A stretch of 64,000 nt of DNA from Acanthococcus lagerstroemiae. Its lineage: Eukaryota; Arthropoda; Insecta; Hemiptera; Eriococcidae. Below are positions 45,457-57,198 of the stretch, in pieces (positions within the stretch are counted from its first letter, which is position 1; every line of letters starts with the position of its first letter). Position numbers and translations under genes: made by a program. Below the pieces are notes generated by a model, which made no database searches, was not told where the DNA came from, and worked only from the letters and a program-made list of their open reading frames with translations. The stretch lies in assembly GCA_031841125.1 (NCBI GenBank), contig CM063106.1, forward strand, positions 34,902,001-34,966,000. The letters are read 5' to 3'.

Positions 45457-47842
45457 GGTTACTTAGTTGCTGCCACGAGCAACAACTCAAAGTTATTAAT
45501 ACTTGCTTCAAAAAGAAAAATAAACAGAAATGGACATGGCAATCTCTAAACCTAGAGTACAAAAACCAAATCGACTTCATCTTGGCGCCAGTAAATGACT
45601 ATTCGATTAAAAACTTCGACGTGATGAAGAGATTTAATTTTTTCTCCGATCATAGGCCCGTTATGTGTGAGACCGACTTAACTAGAGGGAGATTTGAAGC
45701 AAGGAAAAATCCCCACTGAATAAAATTAGTAGAACTGGACCAGGAATCATACAGACAGGAGGTAAGCAATAAATTCAGGTCAAGTACGCTGAAAGAAGGG
45801 ATGGTAGGCTGGGGGGAGGGGGTAAACGAGCTCAATAGCTTTATCACAGAAAATCTGCTGGAAGCGGCCGCAGTAGTTCAAGGTACTCCAGGAAAGACTA
45901 AAGATTGAGACCTGGAAGATGAAGATCTTGGAGACCTTAAGAGACTGATACGAGATAGGGATAGGTTGAGATTCAAGAAAAACAAATCTACGAAGGAAAA
46001 AGTCGAGCTGAACATACTCTGTAAACTTACCAGAAGAAAAATCAGGGAAAGGAACGGTTAGAGATCTCCAAGATACTAAACTCCATAAAGAGCACTGAGC
46101 AAATTAGGAAACTAAAATCTCTAGTACTCATAGGACTACCTTCATGCTGGATGAAAAGGGAAATAAGAATTACTCAAGGCTCGGTATAAACAAAATCGCT
46201 ACTTCCTTCTACCAGAATATTTACGAAAACCAGCAGACCCAACCACCAGCTTTACCCTCACTCTCAGCCTGAAAGACCCAGAACCGACGTTCTCAAGAGA
46301 GGAATTAGAGAGCATTATTAGCAATCTGAAAAACAATAAGGCAGGAGGAGACGACAATTTAACAAATGAACAGTTCAAGTACGATTCAGGTCCAGGGCTA
46401 ATCGACTCTCTGACAATTTTATTCAACAAAATACTGATAACGCAGAAAGTCCCGGATGATATGGAGGAACTCAAACATAATCCTGATCCACAAAAAAGGA
46501 GATAAACATAAAATAGACAACTACCGACCAATCAGTCTTGTTTCCACCTTGTCGAAGATCTTTTCTAAAGCAATTGAAAAAAGAATAAAGGGTAGCTAAC
46601 AAGCTGGCTTTAGAAGGGGTTTTTCCACGATTGATCATCTTTTCACCCTAAATCTACTTCTTACAGAAAAATCGAACGAATACCAATTCAACCTCCTCCT
46701 CGCCTTCATTGACTTCAGAAAAGCATTCGACTCTGTAGACCATGAATTCCTGCTTAGGGCACTAAAAAATCAAGGAATTTTCAATGTATATTTAAAAATT
46801 ATTAAAGACATGCACACCAACCTAAAGGCAAGAATAATAACGGATATAAGAAGGGAATTATTCGATATCTGAAAAGGAGTCAAACAAGGGGACCCACTCT
46901 CCCCCGCTCTCTTCTGGGCGATACTAGAGGAAATTTTTAGAAATTTAGACTGGTCAAACAATGGTATTAGGATTGATGGAGTAAGATTGAACAACCTAAA
47001 ATTCGCAGACGACGTAGTACTCATCGCCAATAACCCAAAAGAACTGTCTGAAATGATAAGAGAACTCCAAAATGAAAGTTACAAAGCAGGTTTGATCATG
47101 AATGTTTCGAAAACAAAAATCATGTCCAAAACTCCCATTCTGGACTCAAATGACCTAAACTAGTTTGGATTCGAATATGTCAAAGAAACAAACTATCTAG
47201 GACAACTGCTCTCATTTGAAAATAAACCGGAATCAGTAATTAATAACAGAATATCAATCGGATGGAGCAGGTTTTGGTCACTAAAATATATATTCAAAGG
47301 GAATAATTCTATTAAAAACAAATGCGAAATTCTTAATAGTTGCGTCCTACCCTCAATTACCTACGGAACCCAAACATGGACTTTGACCAAAAAACTAGAA
47401 AACAAACTACAAACCACCCAAAACGCAATGATACGCTCCTTTCTAAAAGTATCCCTAAAAAACAAAATTAGAATATCAATTCTAAATAAAAAATAGGAGG
47501 GAGGGTAAATTTGGTAAGGGAAGTAAGAAGAAGTAAATGGAAATGGGCGGGCCATATCACAAGAGCAGCGGACTGGAGGTGGGGCAACAAAATTTTGAAT
47601 TGGTGTCCCAGAGAGAAGACACGCAGACCTGGAGGACAGAGAGCGAGATGGACAGATAACATCACCGATTTTATAAAAAACAAACTTTTTACCCGAGTGG
47701 CGCAGGACCGGGCCGAATGGGCGCGGTTAGAAGGGTCCTTTCCTCAACATTTGGGCTTGACTCAATAATAGTATAAGTATTAATTATTTTGTAAGTTATG
47801 ATTACTTCTGGAGTCAATAAAGGAAATTTTGATTTTGATTTG
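45457..47842 (+). mobile_element. RTE-clade LINE, 5'-truncated
   Basis: It starts within the endonuclease domain and runs to a short 3' end, AATAAAGG then ATTTTGATTTTGATTTGA. Domains in order are the end of the APE endonuclease, reverse transcriptase and a C-terminal tail. It lies between direct repeats 45334-45456 and 47843-47967. Compared with a ~3.2-kb full RTE it lacks roughly the first 0.8 kb. Confidence 0.9.
45460..47768 (+). pseudogene. RTE endonuclease-reverse transcriptase, broken
   Basis: Endonuclease end: QKWTWQSLNLEYKNQIDFIL and FFSDHRPVMCETDL (45525-45680), with the SDH catalytic His block. Stop at 45718. RT: DNYRPISLVSTLSKIF (about 46520), GFRRGFSTIDHLF, FIDFRKAFDSVDHEFL, KGVKQGDPLSPALFW, and catalytic NNLKFADDVVLIAN (FADD at 47002-47013). 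Then NCVLPSITYGTQTWTLTKKL and a last frame at 47511-47768 with RSKWKWAGHITRAAD and RPGGQRARWTDNI, the usual RTE tail. In-frame stops before KGVKQ, near 47162 and near 47494, plus frameshifts, make it dead. Confidence 0.93.
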
Positions 47843-47967
47843 ACACATACAATCTAAAATAAAAAGTTATTTCGCATCGACTGTTTTACATGTAAAATGT
47901 ATTTTACCTGCCAATCCTCCTAAAAAGGAAGCAATTTCGGCCTTTTTTCTTGTTTTTCGAAATTTTA
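47843..47967 (+). repeat. Right copy of the ~123-bp direct repeat flanking the RTE
   Basis: ACACATACAATCTAAAATAA begins the copy, directly after the LINE 3' tail. It includes CCAATCCTCCTAAAAAGGAA, equivalent to the MITE end and TSD of the left copy. About ten differences separate the copies, so the insertion is not recent. Confidence 0.85.
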
Positions 47968-49715
47968 ACATAAAATTGAGGAAAGTCCTGATATGCTAGG
48001 AAAAACGGTTTACGCCATTAAATTTAGCGTCAAAAATACTTCCAGATTCGTATATTTTTATCTTTGAGCAAGAAAAAGCAGAATTTTGCAGAACAGTGTT
48101 ATTAGAATTTTTGATAAATGACTTTGGAGTTAAGAGCTTTATTTCTCTTATAAGACGTCAAAAAAAAAGACTTTTGCTAGGGGGGCGTCGCCCTCTCTGC
48201 CCTCCCGCTGGTTGATGCATAGTTTTTGCGAACTGAAAAAGATTGCTAACAGCAACACTTTATACGAATTCGGAAGCATTTCTAACGAAATTACAAATCT
48301 GGCAATTATTTGGCCAAAAGTGCGCAGCGTGGCCTGGACTGGCATTGAACCGGTTATCTATGTCATCCCACTCGACTGCCAATAACATTTCAGCTTCGTG
48401 TATTCGCGCGGTTATTCCTACGGTGATTCATATCGAGCCTTCAATTGTACGTATTTGCAATTTATGCTACATTCGTGTTATAAATTATGATGTCGGTTTC
48501 CTTATCTGCGGCTAGAACTGCCATCTAATATTCTAAAACAAGTGTAATAGCGTATAATCCCGGTAGCTGCCATTATTCTAATCGAAAACAGGTGTTAGTG
48601 CAGTGAATATTTTTATTGGAATTTCCTCTATTATACTTGTATAAATTTTTCTTCTCATATTCGGTGTTACTGACTGTTTTTACAGATAAGCTTCAGTTGA
48701 CGCACGATAATTTGAATCTTTACCGTTACTTGTGCGCTGTATATGTTAACCTATTTGATTATTTGGCCAGACATAGTTTTGCTCGAGGAAAGGTGAGCTG
48801 TCAAATTACGCCGAATACTGAAAAGCTGTCGAACTGAGTGTGTTTCGTACGCAAACATGAACAGCCTTATTGGCTTAAATACTGAGAGATGGTCGAGCTC
48901 CATGAAATTTTGTCGACAGTGTACTTTGAAATGTCGAAACTTCCTGGTCATGTACGAGCTGTGAACGTATTTTGAGCAGTTAAATTCTAAGCCTCGATGA
49001 AACGTTCGAAACTTTGTTTCAGCGTTTCAGCGTACATATTTCGTAATTTCGTGTCTCGAATGAGGTTAAAGTCTCACGTCTTTGTACATTTACAGGACCA
49101 TTAGGTCAAAAGTGTTCTGCTTATCTTACGTTTTAAATGAATTTACTGCAACTTGTTTGCTCCGGCTGATTTGCGATGCGCGAAATGAAGCACATTCTTT
49201 TCGAATGGTACGCATTTTTCTATGGTCGATTTCAATCTCTATACTCACCGTTTTACGTTTATTTCGCTCGAATCCTCCTTCTACAGAACATGGGGATTTT
49301 AAATATTTTCATAAGGGCGTAAAACTGAAAACTGAAAATTTTTTATACATTTTCTAGATTTTTCTTGAGAATATTGATATAACCGCTCCTTCTCGACCGC
49401 CTCCTCCATCATTACACAAGAAATCACATCGGTACGTTTTTGATTTGGCACGGTAGCGTACTTCTCTTACTCAAAATACGTATGCAAAAAGTACCTAGCT
49501 AATTTTTTTTAACCTCGAGAGTTATTTTCTGAAGTCCTCTTTCATCTCTATAAATCACTCACCTTGAAAACATGATGTCCTGATTATCGACAAAATTTGA
49601 TTTACTCCAGGTTGGAATAATGAAAAATTTGTATTAGGTCCCGAGCGAAAGAAAGACGGATGAACTGAGTCGCACACTCCATGCACAGAGTTCGAATTGG
49701 GTCCCGGCCCAGGCA
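47968..49715. other. Unassigned, comparatively unique stretch
   Basis: No transposon ends or known protein seen. Open frames of 60-91 codons at 48243-49357 have no motif. A tRNA-like ACCGGTTCAATGCCAG occurs on the minus strand near 48350 without a cloverleaf. Confidence 0.3.
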
Positions 49716-49720
49716 GTACC

Positions 49721-50068
49721 CAGGGTGTCCTACCGGGTATGAAAACACGAAAAACCAGAAAATAGCAAGAAAGCATGAAAAAGGCATGATTTTTTACAGT
49801 TTTTTTGTAAAAGCACGAATTTTTAACATTTTAATTCTAAAATTTTTTCGATGCAAAGTGTCTGTGTGTCTTCCTTAAAATTATTATTACGTATTATTAA
49901 AGTATCTCATCAGAATGAAACTGCCAAAAAAGCGCATGAAATTTCCTACAAAACAAGCATATACAAGGGGGGGGGTACTTTTTAGGGGAAATTTGAAACA
50001 TGAAAAATGGTATGAAAAAACGAAAAACTAGTATGCATTTTCATTTTCTGAAACTGGTAGACACCGTG
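49721..50068. mobile_element. MITE with CAGGGTGTCCTACC ends, 5-bp TSD
   Basis: The left end CAGGGTGTCCTACC and the right end (reverse complement CACGGTGTCTACCAG) match. Flanks are GTACC (49716-49720) and ATACC (50069-50073). Termini, size (348 bp) and duplication length agree with 5523-5890. A G-tract lies at about 49967-49975. Confidence 0.7.
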
Positions 50069-50073
50069 ATACC

Positions 50074-50824
50074 GTATTGGGTGTACCAATATCTCAGTTG
50101 AGTCCCCTGTGTTCTCCTTCCCACTTTATCAGACTTAGGACTGGCTGCAGAACAATCCGCAGGTGTGGCTGAAAACACAGAGGGTATACGTTATGTCTTC
50201 ATTTTCGGCGGTTGGAATTTCCTTCACATTTTTCTCTACTAACTCATCCATGGTAGTTCAGATGAAATCTACTTTCTCATTCATTATTCTTGTTTTTGAA
50301 GCCACTGCTGAATTCATCGTTAAGTAGGTCACACTCTGACGCTGTCTCAGTGTGTTGATAAGTGTATATATTTGGGTGTTTGTGATAACACATTCCATTC
50401 ATGACCGTCCAAGAAAATTTCGCCCATGTTTACTACCTATTCAATTCGGTAATTTAAGCGGCATCCAATTCGTTTTTTTCCGGACACAATTTGTAGGATG
50501 TCTGGGACCCGGTTTCGACTATCCATTTTTATGATCCCTCTCATTTGGGACCCAGTTCAGGTATAGCCGGAATAAACAGCGGATTTTTTCGATTTTTGAT
50601 GACGAACGTATCTAGAGTTGCATTTTGGTATACGAAAACATATACGCAGAATTCTATTGACAAATATTAATAATAAAGGTTCACCTATGGGGTTGAGAGT
50701 TGAGAAAGACTTAAATACATACCCGCAAAAGGGGTGTTGATGATCCTTAGCCCTTCAGAAATTTTGGAAATTGTATACAGAAGCTTAGTAGCGTAAACAG
50801 AAAGTTGGAGAGGAACAGGGAGTG
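50074..50824. other. No recognised feature
   Basis: AT-rich DNA between two elements. No repeat, motif or RNA signal seen. Confidence 0.35.
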
Positions 50825-50833
50825 GTATTACAG

Positions 50834-51760
50834 GATTAGTGTCAATTGGGCGCGGCTGATTAGACGCGGCCGATTAGGCGCAGATAATTGGGCGAAAAGA
50901 GGGAGGGTGTCAAGTAGGCGAGAAGATGATTGGACGCCATAACAAAATTAGGCACCTAACACAAAAAACGAAGTTATCGGTATATTAAATGTATAAAATA
51001 TCAAATGAGGTAAAAGACAAATAAATTTAGAATATACGAGTAAGATGAATACAAACGGAAAAATGAGGCATGTAGAACGTATAGTTCAGTATATCACAGA
51101 TTATGAGCAATGGCACGAAGAAATTCGAGTGTGGTACGTGAATCATATTCCTGCACGAATGTATGGATACGTTGCTCTCTCATGACCACTTGAAGGCGTG
51201 AAGTTCAAAACATCCTATGTATCAATGTCAAAAGTTTACAGGAGAAGCAAAAAACTGTTTCAGCTGAGGTGAAATGGGTGTGGTGGGCAAAATGGGTGCT
51301 CAGCCAATTGTCTGAAGCTTCATACACATGTCCGTGTACAAATTTTGGTGCTCAGTTATGCCTAAGCTGAGAAAATGAGGATTGACGTTGCGCACATCCT
51401 AAGTCCATGGGAAAGACAAAGCAAAACAGCCTAACAGATTCTTATCAAACGCTTCCTGCCACTTTGGAGTTAGGATGTTTTGCATGGATCGCTCGCCGGC
51501 ACATGTGCGTGCTGCGATCCTTGGGTTGAAATCAGAAGTACTTTGAGGCTCTATGGGCACTTAATGGAATAGACAACCACCGACAGATTTAGCGGGAAAT
51601 GCAGATAAGAATTCAAAAAAGAAAATCAATAATGAAACCAGGTTTCGTGCCCAGTCGTCTCTCTCGCGCCTGAATGTCCATCGCGTCCAATTGGTTCGCA
51701 CCTCATTCTCTGCGGCCAATCGGCTACGCCCAATCGTCCGTGCCTAATTGCCCGGATCCC
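50834..51760 (-). mobile_element. MULE element, internally deleted, perfect 9-bp TSD
   Basis: The flanks are identical GTATTACAG (50825-50833, 51761-51769). The left terminus repeats the word ATTGGGCGCGG / ATTAGACGCGG / ATTAGGCGC / ATTGGGCG within 50 bp; the right terminus carries the same type of words on the other strand (CAATTAGGCACGG, CGATTGGGCG, CGATTGGCCGC, CAATTGGACGCG). A transposase C-terminus lies on the minus strand. Confidence 0.9.
51094..51190 (-). pseudogene. MULE transposase, extreme C-terminus
   Basis: Minus-strand translation: VVMREQRIHTFVQEYDSRTT then LEFLRAIAHNL and a stop at 51094. It aligns by eye with the ends of the transposases at 16937 and 56854. The stop is ~260 bp from the left terminus, as in 16677-17651. 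The upstream coding sequence is not recognisable. Confidence 0.85.
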
Positions 51761-51769
51761 GTATTACAG

Positions 51770-52500
51770 AGATCAGAGCGAGAAAAAGTAATCGTGAATG
51801 AAGTCAGTTGAAAAATTTTGGAGTTTTCCAACAATTTGACCACTTTTTTCTTGTCCTCCAGTGGATACCGACATGCCATTCTTATTTACGCTACTATGTA
51901 GTGTGAAGGAGGTGGAGTCTTGTTATTCAAATTCCGCGAGCGTAGCGAGGGAAAAAAATCCTTCACCCTTCTCTTCCTACTATTTTTTGAAAGCTACCTA
52001 TTTGTGTTTGTGCTGAAATGCTTTTTCAGAATCTTTCGAACTTTATTTTTTAATTCTTTAAAAAATTCCCATTTTTGTTCATGGTTCTTCGAGACTTTAT
52101 TAAGACTCTTTTAGCCATGTCTTAGATTCTTGTATGTAGATCCATTTAGATGAGTATCTCTCTTTCTTTTCTCCAAATGCGCGCAAAATCTTTCAACAGC
52201 TTAAGTCTCTTTTTTATGGCGATTAGAGTCATTCCAGGGCTTATTAAGACTTTTAAGACTTTTCTGAACTTGCTCGAGAGTATTTCAGACTCAGGATGTT
52301 AGACTAGATAGGAGTCTTCTAAGATTTCTAAAAACTTTTGAACTCATCCAGGGGGGTTAAAAAATTTTCAGATTCTTCAAGGTATTTTCAAACTTTTTTA
52401 AGATTTCCGACACAGCTTTTCAAAGCTTTCAAAAGCATAAGACATTCCAAAAACAGAACCAATGGGGGTGTGACACCTCCTCCCTTTCCCATAGCCTGGA
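51770..52500. repeat. AAGACT-rich degenerate repeat and unassigned flank
   Basis: 52080-52400 contains many AAGACTTTT/AGACTCTTTT words, the reverse form of the repeat at 2920-4038. The preceding 300 bp has no recognised feature. Confidence 0.45.
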
Positions 52501-52646
52501 AGTTTTGACTTAAAGCTGCATATTTTGGAATATTTCGACTTTTAGATAATATTTGTGGCATATTTAGTGAAAAAAAAAACACAAAAAAACATAAAAGATG
52601 CGCATATTTTATCTTTTTTTAGTGCATATTTTTGACAGCCCTAAAT
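52500..52646. mobile_element. End fragment of a TAGGGCTGTCAAAAATATGC element
   Basis: The sequence ends GCATATTTTTGACAGCCCTA and repeats GCATATTT words. A similar end, TAGGGCTCGAATTTTTATGC, starts at 35640 with ATATGCGCTATAAAA words. The second terminus was not found for either, so both are fragments of one hAT-like family. Confidence 0.4.
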
Positions 52647-52652
52647 TACATA

Positions 52653-53232
52653 TGAGGAGTTATCTGTCAAAAGGACGCATGACGAACAGGTGCCCGTTTT
52701 GCGGATATGCTGATTTTCGAATTCTGCATGTCCTACTCTTTAGGAACCAGTTGAAAATTTTTCCAAAGTCAACGAATTCACCGTACTATGCCGTCCTAAA
52801 TACGTTCCTCTATGAGAATATACATAATAACTCATCATACAGCGAGTTAGGAATTGTGTATTTTGTTCCATAAGTTGTATAAATGTATGGAAACAAGCAA
52901 AATAGAAGAGTAATACATGAAATTCACCGATATTATCTTATGGGAAAACAGCTACTGATAACCCTAATATGTCCCAGCACACCAATTTCCCCATGGATCT
53001 AAAAAGGACGCATGACATCCTCCTTCTTTCTGAATTCGTCCACGTTCGTTTCTGAATGAACTAAACAATGAACTAGTCATTTCTATTAATGAAATCACAG
53101 TGAACATTTTTTATAATAACATATTTTTCAATTAAATCAGTCTGAAAGGAGTATTTCAGCTTGAAAACTTTGAAGTTGTTTTTCTCAAAACCAAAATCGC
53201 TGACATGCGTCCTTCTGACAGATAACTCCTCA
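52653..53232. mobile_element. Tc1/mariner-type MITE, TIR TGAGGAGTTATCTGTCA
   Basis: The left end TGAGGAGTTATCTGTCAAAA then GGACGCATG is mirrored by the right end CATGCGTCCTTCTGACAGAT plus AACTCCTCA. TA flanks both sides (52651-52652, 53233-53234). A third GGACGCATG copy at about 53006 lies inside. Length 580 bp, no transposase. Confidence 0.85.
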
Positions 53233-53234
53233 TA

Positions 53235-53896
53235 TATTTATGCAAACGTTCGCATATTCGAACTCGTCAGATCTGTGGCGCGCTAGTGTCGGTAGTGTCG
53301 CTTCTCAAAATGTTATTATGTAGTAGTAGGATAAAACAAGGGGAATACCCGTCAGATGAACATAGAAACTTTCCTGCATATTTTATTGTAATTCGCTCTT
53401 GTTTTCACAGTTTACATGTCTTCTACTCACGAATAATCCATTTTTAAAACAATTAAATTAAGTAATACACAAATAATCCAACTTGATGCATCAAAACGTT
53501 CGAACAGTGTTCGCATTTGGACACTCCTGTAGAAGCGCTAGTGTCGCGGACGAAAAGATGATCAGGGTATGTTTACCATAAAAATATGTACAAGTAAAAT
53601 GAGGTCTAGCATCTTCAATATTGCTTTTTTTGGAAAGCCGAAGAGAACTAAAGTGTTAGCCCTTATCATTTCCTTTCAGATTAGCCCAACTTCAGTTTTT
53701 TTGCTGAACATTTTTGCCACTGATCATCTTTTCATCCAAATACCCCAATCAGCGCGCCGCATTTCATTAGGCCGCTAGAGAGCGACTCTTTAGCGTCCAA
53801 ACGCGAATAGCAGGAATGAATTCTATTCTATTGATAAGAATTTTATCAGGCTGTGTGTCAGTAGTAGTGCGTTAACAGCGCTCTGTAGTTTGCTCT
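53235..53896. other. No recognised feature
   Basis: Contains two short GCTAGTGTCGGTAGTGTCG-like stretches (53282 and 53530) but no gene or element boundary. Confidence 0.3.
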
Positions 53897-54745
53897 TGAC
53901 AAGTCCGAATTGAGCCCGTGCGTGCAAGAAGGGCGTATATCAGTCATACGCCCATTTTAAAATTATTGTATTTTCTGGGAGTTCCACCTATCTCGTATCT
54001 GTGATAAAAATCTTGAATCGATCGGATCAACCGTTCCGCAGTATTTCGTTTTTTTGTGAAATGTGTTATACGCCCTTTTGATTATTATCGTCTAAAATCG
54101 AAAACTATACCAATAAAATTATCAGTTTCTCATACTTGTAATCATAGGCGTAGCAAAGGGATGAGCATTGAGGAGGGGGATGTTGGTAAAATTTCCAACT
54201 TGAGTTGGAGCCGGGGGCGTAGCCCGTGAAAAAATTTGTACCCCCACTCCACTTCAGAAGCAATATGGGTGTTATTTTACAGGGATTTTGAATAAAGTTT
54301 ATTTCTGAATTTGTAATAACAAATATTTTCTTTTCTATTTCAGTCAATTTTAAAGATACAGACCTGCATGAGGTATGATTTGAAAGAAGAAACATTTTTC
54401 TATGCAACCCTACTGTTGACAAAAATGGTGTGAACGAATTGAAGCAGTATTACGCAGGAAAAAATAGCCAACACTTGCGGAAAATATACCGATAATTTTC
54501 AAAAGGGCGGATAACACAATTTTTTTGGCGATCTCTGTTGCAAAATCTAGGAACTATGGGCTTGGAAACACATAGAAAACAAAATCTAGACACTTGTAGC
54601 AATCATTTATGACCCACCCGAGATCTGTATCTCTTGTCTAAGTAGTGTTGTGAGCAAATTAAGATTTAAAATGCGTTTTTCTTAAGACACACTTTTTTCT
54701 ATTATACGCCCATCTTGAACGCACCGGCTCAATTATAGAGATTGT
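53897..54745. mobile_element. TIR element with TATACGCCC words
   Basis: Left AATTGAGCCCGTGCGTGCAA then GAAGGGCGTATA is mirrored on the right as TATACGCCCATC and TTGAACGCACCGGCTCAATT. Further TTATACGCCC copies are at 53944 and 54066. Outer limits and TSD are uncertain. A GGGGGCGTAGCCCG piece near 54210 looks like a separate hAT-like remnant. Confidence 0.65.
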
Positions 54746-56447
54746 CCGGCAGTGTGGTGATGGCGGTAATTTCAATTCAATTTCACCAAATTTCTTTCCT
54801 TTTTTCTGTTTTCAAATTTAAGTTTAAAATTAAAATTGTATTTTAATAATGAATTTAATTTTTTTAAATAAAACAAACACGGAATTGTCCGGTATGGTGC
54901 TCGAGCACGAGAGCGCCTGAGAACTTGCCACCAATGGTCAATACTGCTGAAGAAATTACCCCTCCCCCCCCCCAAAGAATTTTCCAGCTTCTGAATATAA
55001 CAACATGACAGACTCCTGTTTCTCTTCGCAGTAAAGGCTATTGATTGATTGATCGACTGATTGTATTTGCTTATCTGCTCGAATGCACTTAAATGGGGTG
55101 TAAAGCAATCAAGGGGCGAACAACTCCCCGGAGTAGAAAACGTTTGGTGGCTCATACAGCTCCACCGCTGGCTGAAATCGCTTTCGTTAACCAAACTGGA
55201 CGCACGTTTCTAAGCGATACGGAAGTTTTCTATAACAAGCGTTTGTAAAAATTTTATTGTTTCTTATCGCGTTCGGCGCCTGCGGTATCAGCGCCGCCAC
55301 TGGCATCCACCATCAGCGGCGGCCCAACAGCCACGTCAGAGCCTATAAAACGTTCTTGAAATTTCGAAATTCGTCCGCGTTCATCAGCATTATCCGAAAT
55401 ACGACACTTGATTCAGCGGCAACCTTGATGAGTACGCTTACAGCTTTCGGCAGCGCGAAGAGCTGTAGGAGTGTGTGTCACATTTGCCGCTTACTTGTAG
55501 AATGCATAATTCGCGAATAGCCCCCTCCCCGACCCCCATTCTTCACCGTGCGTACTTAAACTCTTTATTTCAATTCACGCAGTGGTAGAAGCACGTGTAT
55601 TTAATTCGCGTACATTTTATGATTCGTTTGAAGGCTGACGCTAATAATGACAATATGCGTTTGGTGATATCATTTTTTCCGAACCATTATAAGGGGGAAG
55701 ACAAGGGAGACTTGGTCAAGTACAATGTCACCGACAATTCGCAAGGTCTAGTTCAGTCGCTCTCCTTTTCGCGCTACATTCCCATCTCTCTCTTTCTTCG
55801 AAGTTGCGAAATTTCTCGCCGCACGACCAACCTGGTTTCTGTGTGATGTGCTCGGCTGTGTTTGCCGCAAAGAAAGAAAATGTTTCTTAATACAATATCG
55901 CATTAATGTTGCAGTTTTTCAACGCCGACTTTTCGCCGCGTGAAACATCGGCTGCTCTCATCGAAAAAACAAACCGTGACTTGGGCTTCCTGCACGAGCA
56001 CGTGTTTGATGAAAAGCGAACGAAGAATGTGTAGGCAAGGACGCGAAATTTAATTCGACTTTTTCGCAGTAATTATTACCGCTGGTGGCGATGCCGGTTC
56101 CGAGACGGGTCGACGCTTCGAATTCGTCGCTCGCAATTTGACCTGGTTCCCTAGAAATTCAAAGAACCACCGAAAACATATTGTCGAAATTTGGAAGTAA
56201 ACTGGACTGCAAGCTGCAGCGACTAGAGCTTCAGGGGATGCAGCATCCACATCACGTCGTGAGCCTTGGCGGTAAGGGAGGGAGTGGAAATAGGTCGAAA
56301 ATGCCGACTCGGTCGAGAATTTTCCGTTCAAGCTACCGAAAATTGAGAAAAAAAAAAGAGGATTAGTAAGGTACCCTAATATGGACCATCGGCCTATCTC
56401 GTCTGCTTATCAGGGATGTTACACAAAATGGTTATTTGTCATTTTGT
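54746..56447. other. Unassigned; possible weak exon-like stretches
   Basis: After a C-tract at 54958-54973 the sequence becomes less AT-rich (55250-56330). Acceptor-like TTGCAG at 55910 precedes an open stretch reading FFNADFSPRETSAALIEK and GFLHEHVFDEKRTKN to about 56033, and 56180-56272 reads SKLDCKLQRLELQG up to a GGCGGTAAGG donor-like site. I recognise no family. They may be chance. Confidence 0.25.
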
Positions 56448-56563
56448 ATTTTTGTCAGTGGCGAGCATTCCAGGCAAGCAAGGTAAGCACCGCTTACCCT
56501 GAAAAATTCCGAGAAAATAAGTTTTTATATACAATATCAACTTCAACTTGTAACAAATATTAA

Positions 56564-57198
56564 GGGTACCTATCATTTCGGCGCGAACGTTTTGGCGCGG
56601 ACGATTCGGCGCTGATTCATTTCGGCTATTAAAATTGAAAATGATTCGCCTTTAAGGAGCATCGCTGTAATTGTTCGAATATAAGTATCATGATATTTGA
56701 TCTTGATAATTAAGAAGTACATATAAACCCATCATTCTGTCGATATCTTTGGTGTCCGCTGACATCGATTATTCGCCAGCATAAAGCAATGTACGGTGTA
56801 AACATGCCACTTTTTTTTTTTTTTGCTTGTATACTGATTACTCATGAGAATTTAAAGGAAAAGGCTCAGTTGCTCGTAGGAAATATGTCATGAAAGATGA
56901 ACGAATCCTCACAATAGTACAGGACTATGAAAATCGAACAGCTATTGAATACCTACGCGCGATATAATTCATAAATGTACAACCACGTTCTCGTGTACTT
57001 ACTTTTTGAGAACCAGTTCTATTATTCATGATCTCCTTTATAATGTATAACGACTTTGTAAAGGAAGGTACTCTTCCAGTAAACGAAATATAATTTTTAC
57101 TCAGCGCCAAAAAGTATGCATCGCCCAAATAAGCCGCGCCGAAACGTTCGCGCCCAAACGGCGGAGCCAAATTGTCCGCGCCGAAATGAACTGTTCCC
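56564..57198 (+). mobile_element. MULE element, internally deleted
   Basis: The left end GGGTACCTATCATTTCGG and the right end (reverse complement GGGAACAGTTCATTTCGG) continue into GCGCG. The left terminus repeats TTCGGCGCGAACG, TTTGGCGCGGACG and TTCGGCGC at a 15-bp period; the right end mirrors this. Flanks (AAATATTAA versus AACAAATAA) are only partly alike, so the 9-bp TSD is uncertain. A transposase C-terminus lies on the plus strand. Confidence 0.85.
56854..56967 (+). pseudogene. MULE transposase, C-terminal fragment
   Basis: The plus frame reads ARRKYVMKDERILTIVQDYE then NRTAIEYLRAI and a stop at 56967, which removes the last residues (A-x-NL) of the usual end. It is the same region as at 16937 and 51094. 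The stop is ~230 bp from the right terminus. All upstream coding sequence is deleted. Confidence 0.87.

Noticed and set aside
48335..48385. tRNA-like segment on the minus strand
   Set aside because: Only a B-box-like stretch; stems do not pair.
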